Shown piece by piece: positions 45,774 to 55,057 of a stretch of DNA of 64,000 nt. Positions within the stretch are counted from its first letter, which is position 1. Every line of letters starts with the position of its first letter. This stretch comes from Streptomyces sp. BA2. Its GTDB lineage: Bacteria > Actinomycetota > Actinomycetes > Streptomycetales > Streptomycetaceae. The position numbers and the translations under genes were made by a program. The notes beneath the pieces were generated by a model that was not told the DNA's origin, made no database searches, and was given only the letters and a program-made list of their open reading frames with translations. The stretch is from NCBI RefSeq assembly GCF_009769735.1, contig NZ_WSRO01000002.1:186001-250000 (forward strand). The letters run 5' to 3'.

Positions 45774-46554
45774 CTACGATTCGAGGAATCTGAGCGCCCG
45801 TGCGACGAATTCGTCGTGGTACTGGAAGAGCCCTCCGTGGCCGGCGTCGGGGTAGAGGGGTACGAGTTCTCCCTGGGGCAACCGGGCTGCCAGGTCGCGT
45901 GTGTTGACACTGGGGACCATTCGGTCGCTCTCACCGTTGGCCACGAGAGCCGGATGGTGGATGCGCGACAGATCGGCCGGCGCCTGGACGCCCCATAGGT
46001 GGATGGCCTTCAGCTGGGCGCGGAACGACGAGAGGGAGATGGGCTTGTCGCTTGCGGGTCAGGACCGCCTTGAGGGTGTCCTTGATGGTGAGGCTTGTGA
46101 CCTTGTCGATGCCAGGGCCTCCGGCGGGGCCCGTGCCCGCGAGGATGATCGTGCGCACGAGGTGCGGTTCCTCCGCTGCGACGACCTGGGCGATGAAGCC
46201 GCCCATCGACAGGCCGAGCAAGTCGACACGGTCGTACCCGAGGGCTCGGATGAACAGCACCGTGTCGCGGGCCATCGCCTCGATGGTGTCGGGCGTGGAG
46301 CCGCCGGACGCACCGACTCCGCGGTTGTCGAAGGTGATCACTCGGCGTCTTGCGGCGAGTCCGTCGACGACGCGGGGGTCCCAGTTGTCCAGGACCGCGG
46401 CCAGGTGGTTGAGGAGGATCAGCGGTACGCCGTCGTCCGGACCGAGCAGCCGGTAGACGAAGTCCACGCCGCGCACGGACACGGAACGGGTCGGCGTGCT
46501 CTTGTACGACGACGGGGCGGGGGTGGGGGCGGGGGAACTGGACTGTGCGTTCAT
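45774..46554 (-). pseudogene. Alpha/beta hydrolase, broken by a deletion and frameshift
   Basis: The N-terminal part is a normal alpha/beta hydrolase (FVYRLLGPDDGVPLILLNHL, nucleophile elbow GLSMGG, then AGTGPAGGPGI). After IKDTLKAVLTRK the frame is lost; the family continues one frame over with DKPISLSSFRAQLKAIHLWG and ends GHGGLFQYHDEFVARALRFL at a TAG (45774-45776). By comparison with the family about 25-30 residues are missing at the junction (near 46050). ATG 46554 follows the reductase stop by about 60 bases, so it was the last gene of the TetR-controlled operon. Confidence 0.78.
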
Positions 46555-46613
46555 GGCTTGCCCTGGGGCCGCGTGGGGGGGGGATGGGGTGTGCAGGGGG
46601 CTCGTGCCTGCCC

Positions 46614-47618
46614 TCAGGTCATCGCGACGACGACCTTGCCGGCCTTCGCACGGCCCTTCTCGACGTATTCCATGGCCTGAAGTGTGTCGTCGAACGGGAA
46701 GACGCGATCGACGACGGGGCGGATCTTCCCGGCGTCGATGAGCGGTGTGAGTTCGCGCAGTTGGTCGCCGCTGGCCTTCATGAACAGGAACGAGTACGTC
46801 ACGCCGTGGCGCTTGGCGCTGCGCCGGGTCTTGAAGCTCAGCGCGCTCATCGCCAGGCGCAGGATCGGGTTCGCTCCGAGTTCGCGGGCGAAGGCCGCGT
46901 CGGGTGGGCCCGCGACGCTGATGGCCGTGCCGCCGGGCTTGAGTACACGCAGGGATTTGGCGAGGTTCTCGCCGCCGAGGCTGTCCAGGACGACGTCGTA
47001 GCCGTCGAGGTTCTCCTCGAAGGCCTGTGTGCGGTAGTCGACGACGACGTCCGCGCCGAGTTCCCTCACCAGGTCGACCTTGGCGGTGCTCGCGGTGGTG
47101 GCCACGTGCGCGCCGAGCGCCTTCGCCAGCTGGACGGCGATGGAGCCGAGGCCGCCGGCACCCGCGTGGATGAGGACCTTCTGGCCCGGCTGTACATGGG
47201 TCCGCTCGACCAGTGCCTGCCATGCGGTCAGGGCGACCAGGGGAAGGGAGGCGGCATCTGTCATGGAGAGGGTGGCGGGTTTGAGTGCCAAGTCGTCCTG
47301 ATGGACGGCAATGAGTTCGGCGAAGGTGCCGATGCTGTCCTTGTCGGGCCGGGCGTAGACCTCGTCGCCCACCGCGAACCGGGTGACGGACGACCCGACC
47401 TGGAGGACCTCCCCGGCGAGGTCGTTGCCCAGGACGAGCGGGAGACGGTAGGGCATGAACGCCTTGAAGTCCCCGTTGCGGATCCTGAGATCCAGCGGGT
47501 TGACGCCTGCCGCGTGGATCTTGACCAGGACGTCGTCGGGGCCCACCTGGGGGTCGGGTACCTCGGCGGCGCGCATCCCGGCTTGATCGCCGTACTTCTC
47601 GACCATGAAAGCCTTCAT
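46614..47618 (-). CDS. NADP-dependent quinone oxidoreductase-like protein (zinc-free MDR)
   Basis: A 334-residue medium-chain reductase. The N-terminal GroES-like part has VLVKIHAAGVNPLDLRIRNG and VLGNDLAGEV; the cofactor motif is HAGAGGLGSIAVQLAKALGA; the C-terminal end KGRAKAGKVVVAM is typical. Zinc ligands are absent, as in quinone reductase/crotonyl-CoA-like members. ATG 47618 has a GGAG upstream. It sits in an operon SDR, aldo/keto reductase, this gene, hydrolase, divergent from a TetR regulator. Probably a response to reactive carbonyls or quinones; the substrate is not known. Confidence 0.88.
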   Translation of the reverse strand: MKAFMVEKYGDQAGMRAAEVPDPQVGPDDVLVKIHAAGVNPLDLRIRNGDFKAFMPYRLPLVLGNDLAGEVLQVGSSVTRFAVGDEVYARPDKDSIGTFAELIAVHQDDLALKPATLSMTDAASLPLVALTAWQALVERTHVQPGQKVLIHAGAGGLGSIAVQLAKALGAHVATTASTAKVDLVRELGADVVVDYRTQAFEENLDGYDVVLDSLGGENLAKSLRVLKPGGTAISVAGPPDAAFARELGANPILRLAMSALSFKTRRSAKRHGVTYSFLFMKASGDQLRELTPLIDAGKIRPVVDRVFPFDDTLQAMEYVEKGRAKAGKVVVAMT

Positions 47619-47754
47619 CGTCGTCTCCGTTCCGTTTCCCGTCCGTGAGAGGGCGGGGTCACCGTTCGCCCCGGGCTTCTCCCAGTACGCGACAGTTTGT
47701 GTCGTTTTCTTGGCCGCGGCGCGGGCGCACTGTCTCCTCAGCCGCGTTCGCCTG

Positions 47755-48810
47755 TCACGCCACCGGCACGACCGGGGCGATGACACGCTCGGCGGCACCT
47801 CCCTGGAGGCGGCCCAGGGAAGCGGAGATCCCCACGTGGGGCACGCCGAGTGGGACCGCGCTGACTTCGTTCAGGCGGGTGTGCTGCTCCTCGGTCAGGT
47901 GGACGTCGAGGGCACCGAGGTAGCTGTCGAGCTGGGCGAGAGTGCGCGGGCCGATGATCGGGACGAGCGTGGCCACGGAGCGTGCGGCGCGCTCACGAAC
48001 CCAGGCCACCGACACCTGGGCGGGCGGTACGCCGGTCTCCTCGGCGATGGCCAGGACGGTGTCCACTACGGCGGCCTTCTGGTCGGTGCTCTCGGTGTGG
48101 ATGACCATGCCCAGGTCGCTCAGGCGCCCCTCGGCGGAGTTGCGGTACTTGCCGGTGAGCAGTCCGCCGCCGAGCGGGGACCACAGGGCGGCGCCGAGTC
48201 CGAGGCTCTCGGCCATCGGGAGCAGCTCGCGGTCGGCCGTGCGCTCGACGAGGCTGTACTCGTACTGGATGCCCACGATCGGGGCCCAGTTCTTCAGGTC
48301 CGCGAGGGTCACCGCGCGCGAGACGCGCCAGGCGGGGAAGTTGGACAGCGCGGCATGGTGGATCTTGCCGGAGCTCACCAGGTCGTCGAGCCCGCGCAGG
48401 ATCTCTTCCATGGGGGTGAGCTCGTCCGGAAAGTGCACCCACAGCAGGTCGATGTAGTCGGTGCCCAGGCGCTTCAGGCTGGCCTCCACGGAGGCGACCA
48501 TGTTCTTGCGGCTGTTGCCCGTCTTGGAGATGTCCGGCTGCGGGGCGGCACCGAGGGCGAACTTGGTGGCCAGCACGAAGTGCTCGCGGTCGGCGGAGAT
48601 CAGCTTTCCTGTCAGTTCCTCCGACTCGCCGAACTGGTAGCCGTCCGCGCTGTCGAGGAAGGTGCCGCCCGCCTCGGCGAACCGGTCGAAGATCCGGCGT
48701 GCCTCGTCCGCCTCGGCTCCGGCGCCCCAGCCGGTGCCGAAGTTCGCGGTGCCGAGCGCGTATTCGGATACGCGCAGTCCGGTCCGGTGTCCGAAGGTCG
48801 TGTAACGCAT
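47755..48810 (-). CDS. Aldo/keto reductase
   Basis: A 351-residue aldo/keto reductase of the AKR family with a TIM barrel. The catalytic Asp and Tyr are in FLDSADGYQFGESEE, Lys in VLATKFALG, and His in DLLWVHFPDELTP; the NADPH-binding end has LVPIIGPRTLAQLDSYLGAL. It follows the SDR gene after about 56 bases and precedes the quinone reductase-like gene. All genes point away from the TetR regulator at 49669. The likely role is reduction of aldehydes or ketones. Confidence 0.92.
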   Translation of the reverse strand: MRYTTFGHRTGLRVSEYALGTANFGTGWGAGAEADEARRIFDRFAEAGGTFLDSADGYQFGESEELTGKLISADREHFVLATKFALGAAPQPDISKTGNSRKNMVASVEASLKRLGTDYIDLLWVHFPDELTPMEEILRGLDDLVSSGKIHHAALSNFPAWRVSRAVTLADLKNWAPIVGIQYEYSLVERTADRELLPMAESLGLGAALWSPLGGGLLTGKYRNSAEGRLSDLGMVIHTESTDQKAAVVDTVLAIAEETGVPPAQVSVAWVRERAARSVATLVPIIGPRTLAQLDSYLGALDVHLTEEQHTRLNEVSAVPLGVPHVGISASLGRLQGGAAERVIAPVVPVA

Positions 48811-48866
48811 CAGGTGTCCTTACTCCAGGAAGTCGACAAGAGGGAGGCGGTGCGGCGGGGCGTGCC

Positions 48867-49553
48867 TCACGTCCCGCCGGGCGAAGCGGCCAGGCTCTGC
48901 CTGACGTACCGGGTGGTCTCGTCGGCGAGGATCTCGGGCAGGCCCCCTTCGATGCCGTACAGGGCCTGCGCGGCGACATCGGCGGGGTCGGCCTTCTGAT
49001 CGGCTGGGACTCCCGCGGCCATGTCGGTGTCCATGTATCCGACGTGCAGTGCCGAGACGGTGATCCCGCGGGGCGCCAGTTCCTCGCGGGTCGCATTCGT
49101 CAGCGCCCATGCGGCGGCCTTGGCGGCGGCGTAGGACCCGAGGCCGGCCGGGTGCAGCCAGGACAGGACGGACAGGACGTTGAGCACCGCTCCGCCGCCG
49201 TTGCCCTCCATGACGGGGGCGAAAGTCCGTGTCACGGCGAGCGGACCGAAGAAGTTCGTCTCCATCTCCCCGCGCACCGCGTCCAAGCGGCCCGCGATCA
49301 GCGGTGTGGCGGTGGAGATGCCGGCGTTGTTCACCAGCAGCGTCGCGTCGGACGCGGTGCGGGCCGCGGCCCGGATCGAATCCTCGTCCGTCACGTCCAG
49401 CCTCAGCGGGGTGACGCCGGGCAGGTCCACCGTCTCGGGGCGGCGGGCCGCCGCGTACACCTTCGCCCCGCGCTCCACGAGCTGGGCGGCCAGATGCCGC
49501 CCGAGCCCCCGGTTGGCGCCTGTGACCACCGCGACCGCGTCCTTCAGTTCCAT
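48867..49553 (-). CDS. Short-chain dehydrogenase/reductase, first gene of a TetR-controlled operon
   Basis: A 228-residue SDR with TGANRGLG (cofactor), AARRPETV after the second strand (NADP preference), NNAG, LNVLSVLS and the catalytic YAAAK. ATG 49553 is chosen because GGGAG lies about 6 bases upstream; the open frame runs on to 49796 across the regulator gene. An operator-like palindrome at 49598-49619 overlaps the expected promoter. It heads the oxidoreductase operon. Confidence 0.9.
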   Translation of the reverse strand: MELKDAVAVVTGANRGLGRHLAAQLVERGAKVYAAARRPETVDLPGVTPLRLDVTDEDSIRAAARTASDATLLVNNAGISTATPLIAGRLDAVRGEMETNFFGPLAVTRTFAPVMEGNGGGAVLNVLSVLSWLHPAGLGSYAAAKAAAWALTNATREELAPRGITVSALHVGYMDTDMAAGVPADQKADPADVAAQALYGIEGGLPEILADETTRYVRQSLAASPGGT

Positions 49554-49597
49554 GCCCACTCCCGACGTTGCGTGCGGGCGACGAGCAGCCCGCGTAA

Positions 49598-49619
49598 TTA
49601 GATTATGACTACAATCTAA
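49598..49619. promoter_or_regulatory. TetR-type operator palindrome
   Basis: TTAGATT (49598-49604) and AATCTAA (49613-49619) form a perfect inverted repeat with an 8-base centre, in AT-rich DNA between the divergent SDR and TetR genes. The regulator probably represses both directions from here. Confidence 0.8.
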
Positions 49620-49668
49620 ACCACAGTCTAGGATAGATGGCAATCGACATCCAACCGGGAGGTGGCTC

Positions 49669-50229
49669 ATGGGCCGCGTATCGCAGGCGCAGGCGGCGGA
49701 GAACCGCCGGCGGGTTGTGGAAACCGCATCCCGGCTGTTCCGGGAACAGGGCACCCACATCAGCGTCGCCGACCTCATGAAGGCGTCCGGCCTCACCCAC
49801 GGCGGCTTCTACAAGCAGTTCGCCTCCAAAGAGGCGCTCGTCGACGAAGCCACCGCCCACGCGTTCGACGAACTAGCCCAGCTGCACAAGGACGGACTCG
49901 AGCGGCACGCCGGGCAGCGCGACGCGGCGCAGCGGGCGCTGATCGACGCCTACCTCTCCGTCGAACATCGCGACAGAGCGGCGGACGGCTGCCCGGTCGC
50001 CGCACTCGCCGGCGACATCGCGCGCGAAACCGGAGATCGCGAGGCGCGTCGCGTCTACACCAAGGGAGTGGACGACTTCGCCGGCTTTCTCGCCACCGAC
50101 GACCAGGACGGCATCGCCCGGCTGTGCACCATGCTCGGCGCACTCGTCCTGGCCCGGGCCACCAAGGGCTCCCCGCTCTCCGAGGAGATCCTCACCACCG
50201 CGCGAACCGCCTTGACGAAGAGCAGCTGA
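49669..50229 (+). CDS. TetR-family repressor
   Basis: A 186-residue regulator. The N-terminal helix-turn-helix (about 8-55) has RRRVVETASRLFREQG and GLTHGGFYKQFASKEAL. The ligand domain includes DGCPVAALAGD, a block found in the group that controls oxidoreductase genes. The ATG follows GGGAGGTGG. It faces the SDR/AKR/MDR operon across a palindrome and probably represses it until a reactive ligand binds. Confidence 0.92.
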   Translation: MGRVSQAQAAENRRRVVETASRLFREQGTHISVADLMKASGLTHGGFYKQFASKEALVDEATAHAFDELAQLHKDGLERHAGQRDAAQRALIDAYLSVEHRDRAADGCPVAALAGDIARETGDREARRVYTKGVDDFAGFLATDDQDGIARLCTMLGALVLARATKGSPLSEEILTTARTALTKSS

Positions 50230-50261
50230 TCGGGGGCACGGCACGGTCCGGGCCGTCGCAA

Positions 50262-50694
50262 CCGACCTGGATCGCCTTCGCCTGCACGGCGTCGCTGCCC
50301 GAATCCGCTCCGAAGCAGGTTGAGGGCAGACCGCGGGTGCCGGACCGGCAGGCGCTCTGCGGGATCTTGTTCGTCCTGCACACCGGTATCCAATAGGAGT
50401 ACCTGGCCCAGGAGTTGGGCTTCCCATGTCCTGGCCGCTCGGCGGGGCCCAAAAGCGGGCCCGGCCCGTTCGACCGCGCACGCCCGGGCAGCAGACGCAG
50501 CGTCCTCCGATGGGCAGGGCATCCCGTTCGCGGTCTCGCTGACCGGCGGGAACTGCAACGACGTAACCCAACTGCTGCCGTTGCTCGACAAGATCCCAGC
50601 TGTACCCGGCGTCGCCGGCGGACCACGACCGAGATCCGCCGCGCTCCTGGGGGACCGCGGCTGCGACCACGATAAATACCGACGACTCCTCTGA
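50262..50694 (+). mobile_element. IS5-family transposase remnant with internal deletion
   Basis: The pieces QVEGRPRVPDRQALCGILFV, HTGIQ then a stop, EYLAQELGF, and in another frame ARRGPKAGP, FAVSLTGGNCNDVTQLLPLL and CDHDKYRRLL all match one IS5-type transposase in order. An in-frame stop follows HTGIQ and the central part after ELGF is missing. It is non-functional and lies just upstream of the NB-ARC gene. Confidence 0.82.
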
Positions 50695-50863
50695 GCCCGA
50701 TGCATTCGACCGCTCATCGCTAGTGTCTCTGTGGAGCGGACTCTCGGACTGCCCTGGAGTGCCTCTCCGCGCTCCCCGACCGCCCCACTGCGCTGGTTTG
50801 CGCGCAAAGCACAGCTGGAAGCATGTGTCACGGAGTCCTGTGCACTCTTTCCCGGGGGGACTG

Positions 50864-53134
50864 GTGGACGCGAGCCTGGTCTGGACTGCCGTGGGCACAT
50901 TGGGGACGTATGCCGGGCTGGGAATGGCGTGGCTGCAGTTGCGGGTCCAGCCCGTGGAGAACCGTCAGGAACCGGTGCCAGGGGCGCTGACCCTGTTCGG
51001 GGTGTCGGTGGTGCCACCCACCGGGGCGTTGCCGCTCGAGACGCACGGCCGCGATCAGATACTGGGACCACTGTGGAAGTGGACGCGCAGGCCCCCCGCG
51101 ACAACCATCGTGCTTGTAGGGATGGGCGGCATCGGCAAGTCGACGGTGGCCACGGCGCTGGCCGAGCGTGCTGCCCGCGGCCGGAGGTCAGGCCGTTGGA
51201 GCAGACGGGTGTGGTGGGTCTCGGCTGCGGATCAGTCAAGTCTCGCGGCCGGGCTGGTCACTGTTGCCCGGCAGTTGAATGCCGACCCCGCCGACCTGGA
51301 GGCGTTGGCGTCGGGGGCACCGGATGCCCCTGACCGGTTCTGGTCGTTGCTGGAGCGGGCGGCGCCCGGGTGGCTGTTGGTCTTCGATGCGGCTGATGAC
51401 CCGGAGGTGCTTGCCGGGGGTGCCTCGGCGGTGGGCGACGGAACCGGCTGGATACGCCCGTCGGCCCGCGGACTGACCGTGGTGACGAGCCGGAACTCCG
51501 ACCCACGAACGTGGGGGCGCCACGCCAAGGTGTGTCGGATGGATCCGGTGGATGAGGGCGCCGGCGCCCGAGTGTTGCTTGATCTGGCTCCCCGGGCGGG
51601 AGATGAGGCCGAGGCACAGTTGCTGGCCCAGCGTCTGGGTGGCCTGCCGCTGGCGCTGTATCTGGCAGGAACGTACCTGGATACCGCCGTTGCACGATGG
51701 CGAACCTTCGCCGACTACCGCCACGTACTCGACAGCGGTGGCGGGGTACGGCTACTGGACGACCCCCGGGCGGAGGCTCGTGGCGTGGTGACGCGAACGT
51801 GGGAGATCTCCCTCGACGACCTGGCGCGATGCGGAGTGCCACACGCGCGTCCCCTACTCCGCTTGCTGTCCTGCTGGGCCCCCGCAACCCCGATACCGCT
51901 CGACCTGCTCGACGCTCGTCACATCGCGTGCCTGCTCCGGCCACGAGCTTTTGGCCAGATCGACGAGGGGGACGCCGACAACGCGGACCAACTGGAGGAG
52001 GCACTGCGCGGTCTCGACAAGCTGGGCCTGATCGAGGCACGAGTATCCGGCCCGCAGACCGCGATCGTGATCCACCCGGTCGTGGCAGACGCCAATCGCA
52101 TCCACCTTTCGTCGGCCGTCGCACGCCCGGGCGACGAGCCGGACGCGAATCTCGTTCGGCGAGTCGCTGTCGAAGTCATCACCTCCGAGCTGTCCGGCCT
52201 GAGCCCGTACGCGCCCGCCGACTGGCCACGCTTCCGGTTGATCGGCACACATCTGCGCACCCTGCTCGACACTGTTGCTCCGCACTTGACGCAGGAGCAC
52301 CTCGCAGCGCTGGTCTCAGCCGTCTGCACCACAGGCTGCGCCATCGACCAGAGCGGAGCCATCGATGTCGGCGAAAGCTTGTGCCTTGCCGCCTTGGACC
52401 GCGCGTCCGGTCTCGATGCGGATCACCCCGTAGTCCTCCAACTCCGGCACCAGCTTGCATGGGATTCGGCCGCCATGGGACGCCGGAACCAGGCGGAGGC
52501 CATGTATCGACAGGTGTTCGTGGCACGTCGACGGCTACTCGGGGAGGACTATCCCGACACGCTGGTCACTCGCCACGAACTAGCCTGGATCGCCGCCGCC
52601 CAGGAACGGCGGGAAGAGGCGGAGAGCGGCTACCGGCGTGTCCTGCCCGCTCTCCGGAGGGTGCTCGGCGAGGAGCACATCGCCACCCTGTTCACCAGAC
52701 ACGAACATGGCTGGGCGTTGGCGAACCAGGGGCGCCTGGAGGATGCCGAGGCGGAGCTGCGGTCCGTCCTGCGGACCCGACGACAGGTTCTCGGCGAGGA
52801 GCATCCGCACACGCTGGCGACACTCCACGAGCTGGCGTGGATCACGGCCAGGCGCGGTCGGCCCGCTGAGGCGGAGGTGAAGTACCGGCAACTGCTGGAA
52901 ACTCGCCTGCAGGTACTCGGCGACGAGCACCACCACACCCTGTCCGCCCATCACGAACTAGCCTGGATCCTGGCCCTGCAAGGCCGTTGGAGCAAGGCAG
53001 CGGCCGAGTACGAGAACGTTCTCCGGGCACGCCGACGGGCGCTCGGAGAGGAGCATCCCGACACGCTGGCGACTCTTTCGGCGCTCCAGCAGCTCGGAAA
53101 CCGTCATATCGCCGACGCATTCCACGTCGCCTGA
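50864..53134 (+). CDS. NB-ARC/TPR STAND-type protein with N-terminal membrane segment
   Basis: A 756-residue protein. A hydrophobic segment near residues 5-24 is followed by an NB-ARC ATPase (about 60-370): P-loop GMGGIGKST at about 86-94, Walker B WLLVFDAADD, and the GLPL-like LGGLPLALYLAG. The C-terminal part (about 500-745) contains about six TPR units of 42 residues, each with the LGEEHPDTLxTxHELAWxxAxxGR pattern. GTG 50864 is preferred because GGGGGGA precedes it; the frame opens 47 codons earlier. Such proteins switch state when the sensor repeats bind a ligand, and some are phage-defence proteins. Here no effector domain is visible at the N-terminus beyond the membrane segment. An AAC(3)-like gene follows after a short repeat. 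Confidence 0.85.
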   Translation: MDASLVWTAVGTLGTYAGLGMAWLQLRVQPVENRQEPVPGALTLFGVSVVPPTGALPLETHGRDQILGPLWKWTRRPPATTIVLVGMGGIGKSTVATALAERAARGRRSGRWSRRVWWVSAADQSSLAAGLVTVARQLNADPADLEALASGAPDAPDRFWSLLERAAPGWLLVFDAADDPEVLAGGASAVGDGTGWIRPSARGLTVVTSRNSDPRTWGRHAKVCRMDPVDEGAGARVLLDLAPRAGDEAEAQLLAQRLGGLPLALYLAGTYLDTAVARWRTFADYRHVLDSGGGVRLLDDPRAEARGVVTRTWEISLDDLARCGVPHARPLLRLLSCWAPATPIPLDLLDARHIACLLRPRAFGQIDEGDADNADQLEEALRGLDKLGLIEARVSGPQTAIVIHPVVADANRIHLSSAVARPGDEPDANLVRRVAVEVITSELSGLSPYAPADWPRFRLIGTHLRTLLDTVAPHLTQEHLAALVSAVCTTGCAIDQSGAIDVGESLCLAALDRASGLDADHPVVLQLRHQLAWDSAAMGRRNQAEAMYRQVFVARRRLLGEDYPDTLVTRHELAWIAAAQERREEAESGYRRVLPALRRVLGEEHIATLFTRHEHGWALANQGRLEDAEAELRSVLRTRRQVLGEEHPHTLATLHELAWITARRGRPAEAEVKYRQLLETRLQVLGDEHHHTLSAHHELAWILALQGRWSKAAAEYENVLRARRRALGEEHPDTLATLSALQQLGNRHIADAFHVA

Positions 53135-53159
53135 GAACGCTTCACAGCACACCACCCAA

Positions 53160-53201
53160 ATCACCCGGAGCACCCGACAGATCACCCGGAGCACCAGACA
53201 G
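53160..53201 (+). repeat. Two-copy 21-nt tandem repeat
   Basis: ATCACCCGGAGCACC followed by CGACAG (53160-53180) and then the same unit with AGACAG (53181-53201). It lies in the gap between the NB-ARC and AAC(3)-like genes, directly upstream of the latter's ribosome site. Confidence 0.85.
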
Positions 53202-53217
53202 AGGGGAACGCGACATC

Positions 53218-54060
53218 ATGACGATCACCGCTGAAGAGCTCGTCGCGACGATCGACGAACTGGCGCTGGCGCAGCGGCCGGTCATGGTCCATGCATCGCT
53301 TCGGTCCTTCGGTATGCCCGTTGAGGGCGGGGCGGACGCTGTTCTGGACGCCTTGCTCTCCCGTGGCTGCACGGTCCTGGTCCCGTCGTTCACCGAACCG
53401 CAGTTCGGCGTCGTCCCCCCGACCACGATGCGCCCGGCCCGAAACGGAATCGACTACGCAGTCCTCGACAAGGCAACGCCCCGGCCCCAGGCAGCCGCCA
53501 ACTACACCGTCGACTGCGAAGTCATCAACTCAGGCATGGGCGTCCTTCCGGCGCGACTACTCGCACGCGGCAAGGCGCGACGCGGCCGACACCCGCTCAA
53601 TTCCTTCGCGGCCGTAGGGCCGCAAGCTGCCGAACTCGTCGCCGCGCAGACCCCCACCAACGTGTACGGCCCCGTGCGCACGCTTGCAGACGAGAACGGC
53701 GCCATACTCCTGCTGGGTGTCGAACTGAACCGGATGACTGCGCTCCACCTCGCCGAACAGGACTCCGGCCGACGACTCCCCGTCCGCTGGGCGCGCGCAG
53801 CCGACAACAGAGTGATCATGGTGGAGACAGGGTCGTGCTCAGAGGGATTCCCACGCCTGGAACCTTGGCTGCGATCGCTGCCACGCACTGCCCGGGTGAG
53901 CGAGTCCCGATGGAGCGCCTACCCGGCGAAGGAGACACTTGCCGCCGCAGTCGCCGCCATGACCGCTGATCAGAGCGTGACCCACTGCGCCGACGCGGCT
54001 TGCCTCGCCTGCCGAGACTCGGTGGCCGGCGGTCCGATCGGCCCGATTCCTTTGGGATGA
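53218..54060 (+). CDS. AAC(3)-family aminoglycoside-type N-acetyltransferase
   Basis: A 280-residue protein of the AAC(3)/YokD family. The N-terminal VMVHASLRSFGMPVEGGADAVLD block, the central TMRPARNGIDYAVLD, the GRHPLNSFAAVG motif with the catalytic His, and GAILLLGVELNRMTALHLAE all fit. The C-terminal HCADAACLACRD has three Cys in a CxxxxCxxC pattern. Family members acetylate the 3-amino group of aminoglycosides, but many chromosomal ones act on unknown amines. ATG 53218 follows GAGGGGAAC. It lies 83 bases after the NB-ARC gene in the same direction, so co-transcription is possible. Confidence 0.85.
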   Translation: MTITAEELVATIDELALAQRPVMVHASLRSFGMPVEGGADAVLDALLSRGCTVLVPSFTEPQFGVVPPTTMRPARNGIDYAVLDKATPRPQAAANYTVDCEVINSGMGVLPARLLARGKARRGRHPLNSFAAVGPQAAELVAAQTPTNVYGPVRTLADENGAILLLGVELNRMTALHLAEQDSGRRLPVRWARAADNRVIMVETGSCSEGFPRLEPWLRSLPRTARVSESRWSAYPAKETLAAAVAAMTADQSVTHCADAACLACRDSVAGGPIGPIPLG

Positions 54061-54273
54061 TCCAACCGGGCCCGCCCCGGGACACGGGCACGACCGCTGC
54101 GCATGGGCGGGTGAGCCCGGCACCCGGTGCGGACGTGCGGTCCGCGCAGCAGCATCGCTGCCCTTCCCAGTGGCCGCCACGTCTTTGTGCGTTGGGGGGG
54201 TGCCGTCGTCCGGGCCGGGGTCTGGACTCAATCATCGGGTGTCGAAGTGCTGCCCCCCTTGAGGGCAGGGGTG

Positions 54274-54885
54274 TCAGCCGGCGGGGTCCGTCTTGGCGAG
54301 CAGGCGCGCGCGGTCTCGCCAGGCCTGTTCCCACTGACGCGTCAATGCGGGGTAGATGATCAGGTAGCGGAACGGTGCGATGAAGGCCATGTACAGCCGT
54401 CCGAACACCCCGTTGGGTTTGACCAGGGCCGCCATGTGCAGTTCGTATCCGCCGTCGCCGGTCGGTACCCAGCCCAGATGCATGATGTCGTGGACGGTCT
54501 TGTTGGCCAGTTCGCGCGCGGCCTCGTCGTCGAGCAGGTACACCTCGGTGAACGGGTCGGTGCAGGGGGTGGCGTCCTTCGCGGTCCGGGCGAGGTCACG
54601 CGGGAGGCGGTCGCGCAGCGAGGCAACCCGCCTCCCCAGACCCGCCTGAGGATCCTCCCAGCCGAGCAGGCCACCGAGCTTCCATCGCACCGCGAACAGG
54701 AACCGGACGGCGGCGGGCTCCTTGCGAGTGTCATAGGCCGCCTTGAGCGCGTCGAGCATCACGGGAAAGTCGTCGCGCCCGGCACCGGGGGCGCGGAAGG
54801 ACCACACGTCCTCGATCCGGAAGTCGTGGGTGAACTCGTGGATCCGCCACGGCTGTGCGGTGTGGGCGGCTTTCGGGATTCGCAT
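54274..54885 (-). CDS. DUF2867 family protein
   Basis: A 203-residue protein of the DUF2867 type, a START-like fold. Typical features are the N-terminal PWRIHEFTHDFRIEDVWSF, a middle FTEVYLLDDEAARELANKTV, and the C-terminal aromatic block VFGRLYMAFIAPFRYLIIYP. Function is unknown. It is divergent from a TetR regulator across a palindrome and is probably its target. Confidence 0.82.
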   Translation of the reverse strand: MRIPKAAHTAQPWRIHEFTHDFRIEDVWSFRAPGAGRDDFPVMLDALKAAYDTRKEPAAVRFLFAVRWKLGGLLGWEDPQAGLGRRVASLRDRLPRDLARTAKDATPCTDPFTEVYLLDDEAARELANKTVHDIMHLGWVPTGDGGYELHMAALVKPNGVFGRLYMAFIAPFRYLIIYPALTRQWEQAWRDRARLLAKTDPAG

Positions 54886-55011
54886 CTGTCATTCCTTCCG
54901 ACCTGGTGCGCGCCACCCACTCGGGACGGGGCGGGCGGGCCGCTCCCGAGGACTGCGCGCCGCGTGAGGTGACCAGGCGGCGACCGAGCCGAGGATTGCC
55001 GAACCATCAGT

Positions 55012-55047
55012 TACGGAACCGCTAGTTTCGATACTCCGAGTTCCGTA
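55012..55047. promoter_or_regulatory. Widely spaced inverted repeat between DUF2867 and TetR genes
   Basis: TACGGAAC (55012-55019) and GTTCCGTA (55040-55047) are exact complements with 20 bases between. It lies between the divergent genes, 10 bases before the TetR start, and is the likely operator. Confidence 0.65.
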
Positions 55048-55057
55048 TGATGCATGC

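Noticed and set aside
53218..54060. Firm call of aminoglycoside resistance
   Set aside because: Many chromosomal AAC(3)-like proteins do not act on aminoglycosides and sequence alone does not decide.
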